From HGM13006 sp963650135 (GTDB taxonomy: Bacteria; Bacillota; Clostridia; Oscillospirales; Oscillospiraceae), in assembly GCA_963650135.1 (NCBI GenBank), contig CAVJLG010000019.1, forward strand, positions 1-64,000: a stretch of DNA of 64,000 bases, in the 5' to 3' direction. Shown in pieces: positions 49,760-57,876 of this stretch; positions within the stretch are counted from its first letter, which is position 1, and every line of letters starts with the position of its first letter. Under the pieces are notes generated by a model. That model was not told the DNA's origin, searched no databases, and was given only the letters and a program-made list of their open reading frames with translations. The translations under genes and the position numbers were made by a program.

Positions 49760-51936
49760 TGATTCTTCGCCTCCTGTGCCGCTTTCCATTTTGCCAGCGC
49801 ATCGGCCATGGCAGTATTTCCGCCGCCAGTGTCTTGATTGGCAAGGTATTTTCTCACATCCCGTTTGCCCGCTCCGGCATTGGCCCGGCGCTTTTTAAAG
49901 TCCGAGAGCTTTTCCCGATAGCCGCAGACACAGGCAAACATCTGCTTTTCGCCTTCGCCCCGAAGCTCCATCTTTTTATGGCAGTTGGGGCACCGGGCAT
50001 TGGTGGTCTGGGTCAGGCTTCGACGGTAGCCGCACGCCCGGTCCGGGCACACCAGCATCTCGCCCCGCTTGCCCTTGACCCGCAGCAGATGTTTTCCGCA
50101 GTCCGGGCAAGGAGTTCGGGTCTGGTTATCATGGCGATAGGTCTGATTGCTGGCCTTCACCTCTGTCACCAGTTCGGTGGCATATTTGCGCATTTGATCC
50201 ACGAACTCGGTGTCCCGCACCTTTCCCTTGGCAATGTCCGAAAGCTGATCCTCCCATTTTGCCGTCAGGGCGGCGGAGCGCAGTTCCTCCGGGGCCAATT
50301 CCACCAGCTGCATACCCTTGGAGGTAGGCACAAGCTCCTTCCCTCTCCGTTCTACATAAAACGTGGAGAACAGCTTTTCAATGATATCCGCTCGGGTGGC
50401 AGGGGTCCCCAAACCAGAGGTTTCCTCCAGAATTCTGGACAGATTCTGATCGCTGACCTGCCCCGAGGGATGCTCCATGGCAGACAGCAGCGTGGCCTCG
50501 GTATACCGGGCAGGCGGCGAGGTCTTTCCGGGCTTCAACGCAACGGATTCTACCTGCAATTTCTGCCCCTGACTGAGTTCCGGGAGGTTCTGGCTCTGCT
50601 CTTCCTCATCCTCCTCCAGCTGGAACGAACGGTTATAGGCCGCCTTCCAGCCCTGGCTGATCACGCGCTTGCCCTTGGCGGTAAACGTCTCGCCGCCGAT
50701 GGTCATGGTCAGCCGGATTTCCTCATATTCATAGGGGTCCATCAGCACCGCCAGGAATCGCCGCACCACCAAATCATAAATATTCCGCTCCGGGCCGCTG
50801 AGGGCATAGAGCTGTGGCTGTTCCTCCGTGGGGATAATGGCATGGTGATCGGTCACCTTGGCGTCGTTCACCAGATATTTTGTCTTCAGCGGCTTATTTC
50901 GATAAATCTCCTGGGCCAAAGACTTATATTCGTCTACCATGCAGCTCCGCAGCCGCTCGGGCAGGGTCGCCACCACATCCTGGGAGATATAGCGGGAATC
51001 CGTCCGGGGATAGGTCAGCAGCTTATGCCGCTCATAGAGGCTCTGCATCAGTGACAGGGTTTCCTTGGCCGAATAGGCATACTTTTTGTTGGCGTCCCGC
51101 TGGAGTTCGGTGAGATCATAAGCTGCCGGGGGCGGCGTCATTTTTCTCTGACGCTCAACCTTGGTCAAAACCGCAGGCTTCCCCTGGAGCTTGTTCAGGA
51201 TTTCCTCGGCTTTGTTCCGGTCAAAGGTCTGCGTGTTCTTTCCCCCGTCCCGCCAGGTAGCCGTGAAGCCCTGGAGCTTTGCGGTAATGCCCCAGAATTC
51301 CTTGGGCGTAAACTTCCGGATTTCCTCTTCCCGCCGAACAATCAGGGCCAAGGTCGGAGTCTGCACCCGGCCTGCCGACAGCTGGGCATTATATTTGCAG
51401 GTCAGCGCCCGGGTGACATTCAGGCCCACCAGCCAGTCCGCCTCGCTGCGTGCCTGGGCAGAGCGGAACAGATTGTCGTAGTCCGCCGCCGGTTTCAGAT
51501 TTTTGAATCCGTCTTTGATGGCCTTATCGGTCTGGGAGGAAATCCAAAGCCGCTGGGTCTTCCCCTTCCAGCCCGCCTTCATCATAATCCATCGGGCCAC
51601 CAGCTCGCCTTCCCGTCCGGCATCCGTGGCGATAATCAGCTCATTTACATCGCCCCGCTTCATCAGGGAGGACACCGCCTGGAACTGCCGCCGGGATTCG
51701 GGAATCACCACCAGTTTCATATTCTGGGGCAGCATGGGAAGATCCTGCATGTCCCACTTTTCATATTTCTTGTCATACACATCGGGATCTGCCAGGGTTA
51801 CAAGATGCCCCAGTGCCCAGGTGACAATATACTTGTCCCCCTCCAGATACCCGTTTCCGCTTTTTTTGCAGTCCAGCACCCTTGCAAGCTCTCTGCCCAC
51901 CGAGGGTTTCTCTGCCAGGACCAGTGTTTTTGCCAT
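49756..51936 (-). CDS. topB: DNA topoisomerase III
   Basis: A 726-residue type IA topoisomerase. The toprim domain (LVLAEKPSVGRELARVL, IIATDAGREGELVA) is followed by the catalytic core with the active tyrosine in LLTYPRTDSRYIS, and the C-terminus has zinc ribbons: CPDCGKHLL ... CPDRACGY, and CPNCHKK ... CVCGY. The length is near that of the Gram-positive TopB. It is translationally coupled to xth. Confidence 0.93.
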   Translation of the reverse strand: MAKTLVLAEKPSVGRELARVLDCKKSGNGYLEGDKYIVTWALGHLVTLADPDVYDKKYEKWDMQDLPMLPQNMKLVVIPESRRQFQAVSSLMKRGDVNELIIATDAGREGELVARWIMMKAGWKGKTQRLWISSQTDKAIKDGFKNLKPAADYDNLFRSAQARSEADWLVGLNVTRALTCKYNAQLSAGRVQTPTLALIVRREEEIRKFTPKEFWGITAKLQGFTATWRDGGKNTQTFDRNKAEEILNKLQGKPAVLTKVERQRKMTPPPAAYDLTELQRDANKKYAYSAKETLSLMQSLYERHKLLTYPRTDSRYISQDVVATLPERLRSCMVDEYKSLAQEIYRNKPLKTKYLVNDAKVTDHHAIIPTEEQPQLYALSGPERNIYDLVVRRFLAVLMDPYEYEEIRLTMTIGGETFTAKGKRVISQGWKAAYNRSFQLEEDEEEQSQNLPELSQGQKLQVESVALKPGKTSPPARYTEATLLSAMEHPSGQVSDQNLSRILEETSGLGTPATRADIIEKLFSTFYVERRGKELVPTSKGMQLVELAPEELRSAALTAKWEDQLSDIAKGKVRDTEFVDQMRKYATELVTEVKASNQTYRHDNQTRTPCPDCGKHLLRVKGKRGEMLVCPDRACGYRRSLTQTTNARCPNCHKKMELRGEGEKQMFACVCGYREKLSDFKKRRANAGAGKRDVRKYLANQDTGGGNTAMADALAKWKAAQEAKNQ

Positions 51937-52069
51937 ATCATCCCCTCATTTCTTCGTGATATGCGTGTTACGATCAGTATACCACAGTCCGCCCGGAAAG
52001 AAAAGCAGACGATTTTCTCTGCATGGGCCAAAACAGCCCCACCGCATGGTGCGGCAGGGCTGCGCGCCG

Positions 52070-53854
52070 TTATATCGTTCGAATTACCCGAACGTCCTCG
52101 TCCAGATTGAGCGACAGGGGCATCTGCCAGCCAAAATGATCGGTATGGAGCAGATGATGGGCTGTTTCTCCGCAGGGCTTCCCCAGGTAATCGCTGTAAA
52201 GCGCCTGCACATCCGGGTTTTCGTGGGAGAAACGCATCTCGTTCTTCCGGTCATAGCCATAGAGCACCTGGCCGCGTTCTCCGGCCCGCTCTTCATTATA
52301 ATGAATGGGCTGACCGCCGCCGCCCACGCAGCCGCCGGGACATGCCATAACCTCTACAAAGTCATAGTGTACCTCGCCCCGGCGCAGTGCACGAATCAGC
52401 CGTCTTGCATTGCCCAGGCCGCTGACCACCGCCGTGCGCACTCTGACGCCTGCCACATCGTACTCCGCTTCCTTCCAGCCGTCCATGCCCCGGGCGCCCA
52501 GGAACGTCTTGTCCGGGTCGGGATTGGTGCCGGTAAGCACATAGGCGCAGGTCCGCAGCGCCGCCTCCATTACGCCGCCGGTCACGCCAAAGATCACCGC
52601 AGCGCCGGTGCCGGTGCCCAAGGGAGAATCGAAATCCGTCTCCGGCAGGGCTGCTACATCCACCTGATCCGCAGAGATCATCCGGCAGATTTCCCGGGTG
52701 GTGATGGAATAGTCCACATCCTTCCCGGCCCCTGCATCATTGATATTTGGAATGTCCACCTCGGCCTTTTTGGCCACACAGGGCATCACCGATACACAGA
52801 CAATGTTCTTGGGATCTACGCCGATTTTCTTTGCAAAATATGTCTTCGTCACCGCACCAAACATCTGCTGGGGGGACTTTGCCGTGGACAGTTCTCCCAC
52901 CATATCCGGATACTGCGACTTGAGGAATCGCACCCAGCCAGGGCAGCAGGAGGTAAACATGGGCATTTTATGCGTTTTTCCATCCTGCATCCGCTGAAGG
53001 AACTCGGTGCCTTCCTCCATAATGGTCAGGTCCGCAGAGAAATTCGTGTCAAATACATAGTCCACACCGATCCGCTTCAATGCCGTAACCAGCCGCTTTT
53101 CCGTGGCAATCTCCGGCGGAAGGTCAAATACCTCGCCCCAGGCCGCCCGAACTGCGGGTGCCACCTGGACCACAACCACCTTGCTGGGATCGTTCAATGC
53201 GCCGCCCAGGCCGAAAATAGCCTTGGTATCATCCCGGGATCGGAGGGCATTCACGGGACAGTGGGTAATGCACTGACCGCACAGGGCGCAATCCGCCTGC
53301 TGGATGGTCCGCCCACCGGAAACGCCCACGGTGGTATGCGCGCCGGTACCAACCATGTCCCAAATGCCCAGCGTCTGCACCTTTTCGCAGACCGATACGC
53401 AGCGCATGCACTTGATGCACTTTGACTCGTTGCGAATCAGCGGGAAGCTGTCGTCCCAGTTATCGGCGGGATAGACATGGCGGAAATTCATGGTGTCGTC
53501 CATATTGATGGAGTTTGCCACCTTTTTCAGCTGACAGGTCTTATCCCGGTTACAGGCAGGACAGTTGATGCGATGCTGGCTTAACAGCAGCTCGATGTTG
53601 GTGCGCCGGGCCTCTCGCACCTTCTGAGAATTGGTGCGAATCACCATGCCCTCGGTACACTGGTTGTTGCAGGCGGTAATCAGATGATCCGCACCCTCCA
53701 GCTCTACCACACAGACCCGACATGCGCCGATTTCGTTGATTCCCTTTAGGAAGCAGAGGGTGGGAACCGGGAAGCCAGCAGCTTTGGTTGCCTCCAGAAT
53801 GGTGCTCCCCTCGGGAACCGATACGGGAAGTCCGTTGACCTTTACATTTACCAT
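52070..53854 (-). CDS. [FeFe] hydrogenase catalytic subunit, multi-cluster type
   Basis: A 594-residue hydrogenase that makes or uses H2. In order: an N-terminal [2Fe-2S] domain (about 1-78), the His-Cys [4Fe-4S] site HRINCPACNRDKTC, two [4Fe-4S] ferredoxin motifs (CIKCMRCVSVC, CALCGQCITHC), and the H-cluster domain with L1 FTSCCPGWVRF, L2 VSVMPCVAKKAE and L3 VEVMACPGGCVGGGGQP. All cluster ligands are intact. It overlaps the upstream flavoprotein gene by 7 bases, so the two subunits are made together. The glutamate-synthase-like partner fits the [FeFe] group A2 pattern. Confidence 0.95.
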   Translation of the reverse strand: MVNVKVNGLPVSVPEGSTILEATKAAGFPVPTLCFLKGINEIGACRVCVVELEGADHLITACNNQCTEGMVIRTNSQKVREARRTNIELLLSQHRINCPACNRDKTCQLKKVANSINMDDTMNFRHVYPADNWDDSFPLIRNESKCIKCMRCVSVCEKVQTLGIWDMVGTGAHTTVGVSGGRTIQQADCALCGQCITHCPVNALRSRDDTKAIFGLGGALNDPSKVVVVQVAPAVRAAWGEVFDLPPEIATEKRLVTALKRIGVDYVFDTNFSADLTIMEEGTEFLQRMQDGKTHKMPMFTSCCPGWVRFLKSQYPDMVGELSTAKSPQQMFGAVTKTYFAKKIGVDPKNIVCVSVMPCVAKKAEVDIPNINDAGAGKDVDYSITTREICRMISADQVDVAALPETDFDSPLGTGTGAAVIFGVTGGVMEAALRTCAYVLTGTNPDPDKTFLGARGMDGWKEAEYDVAGVRVRTAVVSGLGNARRLIRALRRGEVHYDFVEVMACPGGCVGGGGQPIHYNEERAGERGQVLYGYDRKNEMRFSHENPDVQALYSDYLGKPCGETAHHLLHTDHFGWQMPLSLNLDEDVRVIRTI

Positions 53855-55689
53855 TCGTTTCTTCTGCCTCCCTTAAAGATTCCACAGCCAAAGTGGTCAC
53901 AGCGCAGGCAGCGGCTAGCCTCCTGGCTGGCGTCTTTGGCGGTCATGGGCTTCTCCATCAGGTCAAAATCGTCCTTCCGTTCCGCCGCAGAGCGCTCGGA
54001 GAGGTTGATTCTGCCGCAATATTTATGATCCCGCAGGCTGACCTCGGGGATTTCCACATCCACGGTGATCTGGTGATAATACCCCAGATAGTTGTCGATA
54101 TTTGCCGCTGCCACCTTACCGGCCGCAATGGCACGGATCGCGGTTTTCGGTCCGGTCACGCAGTCGCCGCCGGCAAATACGCCCTCGGCATTGTCCACCG
54201 CCGTCCACTCCTGGGCATCGATTACGCCGCGCTTAATGGGAATGCCCTCTTCTGCGAAATACTGCGTGTCGATGGACTGGCCCACTGCCACAACCACCAC
54301 GTCGCAGGGAATGAGTTCCGGGGCCCGTCCGCTGTCAATCACATCGGCACGGCGGTCGTGAATCAGACCAACCTGCTTGGGTTCGGTCCAAAGGCCAACC
54401 ACCTGACCTTCCCGATTGACCTCAATGCTCACCGGTGCATGGAGGTCCAGCATCTCAGCGCCCTCCTCCAGTGCGCCCTGCACCTCTTCGGTCTGGGCAG
54501 TCATATCCACCACTCTCCGGCGATAGACAATGGACACCTTCTCTGCGCCGCAGCGGATGGCACTCCGGGTGCAGTCCATGGCAACGTTGCCGCCGCCAAC
54601 CACGCACACCTTCTTGCCCTTAAAGTCCGGCATAATTCCGTCGCCAATGGCGCCCATCATATCCACCGCAGACAGCACGCCCTCGGCATCTTCGTTGGGA
54701 ATGCCCAGCTTTTTGTCGTCATGGGCGCCGATGGAGATGAATACAGCGTCGTAATCCTCCCGGAGCTGCTCCATGGAGATCATGCCCTCGCCCCGGCCAA
54801 CACCGGTTTCTCTCCGGACCTCAACACCCGTAGAAAGGATGCAGTCAATATCCGCCTGAAGCCGCTCCCGGGGCAGCCGATAGCCGGGAATGCCATACCG
54901 GAGCATGCCGCCCAGGTGCTTTCTCTTCTCAAAAATCGTGCACTGATGGCCCATCAGCTGGAGATAATAGGCTGCCGACAGTCCGGAAGGGCCGCCGCCA
55001 ATAATCGCCACCCGCTTACCTGTGGGTTCTGCACATTTGGGTGCCGGTACCGTTCCGGCAAAGTTCACCGCCGCCAGCTTCAGCCCGCGAATATTGATGG
55101 GCGCATCCAGCAGCGTCCGGCGACATCGGCTTTCGCAGGGATGCTCGCAGATCATGGCGCAGGCCACCGGCAGCGGGTTGTCCTTACGAATCAGCCGCAC
55201 CGCGTCGGCATACCGCTCCTGCTCCACCAGGGCCACATAACCGGGGATATCCACACCAGCCGGGCAGCTGGCAACACAGGGGATGGACTGAGTTACCACG
55301 CTGGAGCAGTGATGATGCTGCACATGCTCCACATAGTCCTCCCAGCAGCCGTCGAGACTCCGCAGAATCATCCGGGCCGCTTCCACGCCCAGGGCGCAGT
55401 CTGCGGAATCCTCAATGATCCGGGCAGTATTCCGAATCTGCTCCAGGGTATCCATGGTGGCCGTGTTGGACTGCACCTCATAGATCATGTTGGCGATCTG
55501 CGTCAGTCCAATCCGGCAGGGCACGCATTTGCCGCAGGTCTGCGCCCGACATAGCTTTAAAAATGCCGAGGTCAGATCCACAGGACAGATGCCCGGTGGG
55601 CTGGCAATGATGCGGCGCTCCATATCGGTGTAGATTCCTTCCATGGTCGTCTGCACCCGGGACGCCGACTTAATGGTAAGTCTGCTCAT
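53848..55689 (-). CDS. Glutamate-synthase-like NAD(P)H flavoprotein linked to the hydrogenase
   Basis: A 613-residue electron-transfer protein. The N-terminal part carries a NuoF-type iron-sulfur patch (CGKCVPCRIGLTQIANM), then a cysteine region like GltD/NfnB (CVASCPAGVDIPGY, CEHPCESRCRR), FAD-binding VAIIGGGPSGLSAAYYLQLM, NAD(P)-binding VCVVGGGNVAMDCTR, and a second FAD-side motif GVFAGGDCV; a last cysteine pair follows in CLRCDHFGCG. It likely passes electrons between NAD(P)H and the hydrogenase. It lacks the FMN/NADH Rossmann domain of NuoF. ATG 55689 follows GAGGT; a longer reading has no RBS. Confidence 0.85.
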   Translation of the reverse strand: MSRLTIKSASRVQTTMEGIYTDMERRIIASPPGICPVDLTSAFLKLCRAQTCGKCVPCRIGLTQIANMIYEVQSNTATMDTLEQIRNTARIIEDSADCALGVEAARMILRSLDGCWEDYVEHVQHHHCSSVVTQSIPCVASCPAGVDIPGYVALVEQERYADAVRLIRKDNPLPVACAMICEHPCESRCRRTLLDAPINIRGLKLAAVNFAGTVPAPKCAEPTGKRVAIIGGGPSGLSAAYYLQLMGHQCTIFEKRKHLGGMLRYGIPGYRLPRERLQADIDCILSTGVEVRRETGVGRGEGMISMEQLREDYDAVFISIGAHDDKKLGIPNEDAEGVLSAVDMMGAIGDGIMPDFKGKKVCVVGGGNVAMDCTRSAIRCGAEKVSIVYRRRVVDMTAQTEEVQGALEEGAEMLDLHAPVSIEVNREGQVVGLWTEPKQVGLIHDRRADVIDSGRAPELIPCDVVVVAVGQSIDTQYFAEEGIPIKRGVIDAQEWTAVDNAEGVFAGGDCVTGPKTAIRAIAAGKVAAANIDNYLGYYHQITVDVEIPEVSLRDHKYCGRINLSERSAAERKDDFDLMEKPMTAKDASQEASRCLRCDHFGCGIFKGGRRNEW

Positions 55690-55994
55690 ATGTACCTCAC
55701 TTTCGCCGTTATATGGGCGTAAAATACTATGCTTTTGGCCGCTTTCCCGGCAAAGGCAATTCCCGGGCAAAAACAGTCTTATATAGTATTATAGCAAATG
55801 AACCATTTGATTGCCTTGTGCAGTCTATACAAACTTGTCCGAATTCTTCGGGTATTATGCCAATTGTATGATGATATCTTCCAGTCCTTGCAATCTTTCT
55901 GTTACTTTTTGATACGTTTTAAATCTCCGGCCTTGCATGGGCCCCGCTCCTATGATATGATAAGAGTACCTATGACCGAAAAGAGGTATTTACT
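55690..55994. other. Divergent intergenic region of the hydrogenase and second MoxR operon
   Basis: On the leftward strand, TATAAT (complement of 55788-55793) stands about 100 bases before the flavoprotein start but without a good -35. A near-palindrome TTGT...ACAA at 55816-55832 overlaps the expected -35 region. On the rightward strand lies the promoter of the MoxR operon (separate entry). No gene was seen. Confidence 0.45.
55933..55961 (+). promoter_or_regulatory. Promoter for the second MoxR operon
   Basis: TTGCAT (55933-55938), 17 bases, TATGAT (55956-55961), with a very short leader before AAGAGGT. Confidence 0.6.
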
Positions 55995-56924
55995 TTGAAT
56001 TATGCAGAACAGGTGCTTACCGAGGTACGCCGTGCCATTGTCGGTAAGGACGATATGATTTTGAAAACGTTTCTCACCATGCTGGCAGGCGGCCATCTTC
56101 TTCTGGAAGACAAGCCCGGCGTGGGCAAAACAACCCTGGCTGTGGCCTTCTCCAAGGCCTTGCAGCTGGACTATCGCCGGATGCAGTTTACCCCCGACGT
56201 CATGCCCACCGACGTCACCGGCTTCTCCGTTTACAATAAGGAGCGCGGCACCACCGAATACCAGGAGGGCGCAATTCTCTGCAATCTCTTTCTGGCTGAT
56301 GAGCTGAACCGTGCCTCCTCCCGGACCCAGGCTGCACTGCTGGAGGCAATGGAGGAGGGCCAGGTCACCGTGGATGGCGTAACCCATCCCCTGCCCCGCC
56401 CGTTTATGGTCATTGCCGCACAGAACCCCTATGGCTCCTCCGGCACCCAGCTGCTGCCCGATTCTCAGATGGACCGGTTTATGATGCGCCTGTCCATGGG
56501 CTACCCTGCCCCGGAAAACGAGCTGGAGCTGCTTCGTCGGAAGCAGGCCTGCAATCCGCTGGACAATATTACTCCCGTGGCCGATCAGAGCGTGATTGCT
56601 GCCATTCAGGACCGGGTAGCAATCACCTATGCCTCCGATGACATCTTTAAATACATCGTCCGTCTGGTCACCGCAACCCGGAACCATCCGGATCTTCGTC
56701 AGGGCGCATCTCCCCGTGCTTCTGTGGCGCTGGCGTCCATGAGCCGCGCGGTTGCATGGGTCCAGGGTCGGGATTATGTCATTCCCGCCGACGTGCAGTT
56801 CATTTTCACCGACACTGTGGCCCACCGTCTGCTTCTGACCCGGCAGGCAGAGCAGGACCAGAAAAATGCCCGGGATATCTGCAACGCCATTCTCCACAAG
56901 ATTCCTGCGCCTAAGGTCAAGTGA
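55995..56924 (+). CDS. MoxR family AAA+ ATPase (cluster 2)
   Basis: A 309-residue paralogue of the cluster 1 MoxR. Walker A is KPGVGKTT, Walker B LFLADELNR, sensor region AAQNPYGSSGTQLLPDSQMDRF. The two MoxR proteins share the layout but differ in many positions, so they are old duplicates rather than recent copies. The start is a TTG (55995), 7 bases after AAGAGGT. The next genes are DUF58 and a transglutaminase, the usual partner set. Confidence 0.9.
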   Translation: MNYAEQVLTEVRRAIVGKDDMILKTFLTMLAGGHLLLEDKPGVGKTTLAVAFSKALQLDYRRMQFTPDVMPTDVTGFSVYNKERGTTEYQEGAILCNLFLADELNRASSRTQAALLEAMEEGQVTVDGVTHPLPRPFMVIAAQNPYGSSGTQLLPDSQMDRFMMRLSMGYPAPENELELLRRKQACNPLDNITPVADQSVIAAIQDRVAITYASDDIFKYIVRLVTATRNHPDLRQGASPRASVALASMSRAVAWVQGRDYVIPADVQFIFTDTVAHRLLLTRQAEQDQKNARDICNAILHKIPAPKVK

Positions 56925-56931
56925 GGCTCCT

Positions 56932-57876
56932 ATGCTAAAAAACCGTATGATCTATGTGGCGGTGCTGCTGATTTTGTGTCTGTTCCGCATTGCCTATACG
57001 GGGTATGTGGCAGGCATGCTGCTGATTATGGCGCTGATTCTCCCGGTTTTCTCCTGGCTCATCAGTCTGCCCGGGGCGCTCTATACCCAGGTGCTGCTGA
57101 CGGTGCCGGATCAGGTGGTTCGCGGCGGCGAGGCAACCCTGACGCTAACCCTGCGCCAGAGTCGGCTGTTTGCCACCGGTGCCGTCCGCGGAAAGCTTCG
57201 CACCACCAGTGCCCTTACCGGCGAGGTGCATAAGATTCGCCTGAAAAGCGTATATGACGGCTTTCCGTTGGATACCTCTCACTGCTGCCAGTATGAATGC
57301 TCACTAAAGGGGCTTCGGATTCTGGATCTGATGGGCCTGTTTCCCATGCCAGTGAAAAAGGTCGCTCCGGTGACTGTCACCGTGGTTCCCTTCCCCTCTG
57401 AGCCCCCAGAGCACCCGGACTGGTCCGTGGGCTCTCAGCTCATTGCTCGCCCCTTCTCCGGCGGCGGCAATCCCTATGACCTGCGGGAATACCGCACCGG
57501 CGACACCCTGCGCTCCATCCACTGGAAAAAGAGCGCTGCACTGGACAAAACCGTGGTCCGGGATACCCTGGAGCCGGTGGAGCGCATCGCTCCCATTTGG
57601 CTGGACTGGTGCGAGGATGCCGATGGGCGGGATCTGGTGCTGGATCAGCTGGCCTGGTGCCTGATCTATCTGAACCAAAACCATGCAGGCCTTGTGCTGC
57701 AATGGCTGGACACGGACGGAAAGCAGCAAACGCTCTCGGCATTGCCCGGTGAGCTGGACCATGTGATGGACCGGATGCTCGCTCAGCCTGCCGGTCAACG
57801 GGTGCCTGCCGCACAGCTTCGTCCCGGCGAGATTCTTCTGTCCGCCGGTGTTGGAGGGGAGGCGGTTTCCTCATGA
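56932..57876 (+). CDS. DUF58 family protein (cluster 2)
   Basis: A 314-residue protein with two N-terminal hydrophobic segments (about 5-45) and the DUF58 signature NPYDLREYRTGDTLRSIHWK. ATG 56932 follows GAGG and is 7 bases past the MoxR stop. Its end overlaps the transglutaminase start (ATGA). It probably bridges the ATPase and the membrane transglutaminase. Confidence 0.86.
   Translation: MLKNRMIYVAVLLILCLFRIAYTGYVAGMLLIMALILPVFSWLISLPGALYTQVLLTVPDQVVRGGEATLTLTLRQSRLFATGAVRGKLRTTSALTGEVHKIRLKSVYDGFPLDTSHCCQYECSLKGLRILDLMGLFPMPVKKVAPVTVTVVPFPSEPPEHPDWSVGSQLIARPFSGGGNPYDLREYRTGDTLRSIHWKKSAALDKTVVRDTLEPVERIAPIWLDWCEDADGRDLVLDQLAWCLIYLNQNHAGLVLQWLDTDGKQQTLSALPGELDHVMDRMLAQPAGQRVPAAQLRPGEILLSAGVGGEAVSS

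Noticed and set aside
53893..55554. Long open frame (553 codons) antisense to the hydrogenase-linked flavoprotein
   Set aside because: Histidine-, alanine- and glycine-rich with no known motif; it mirrors a gene with intact FAD and NAD(P) motifs.
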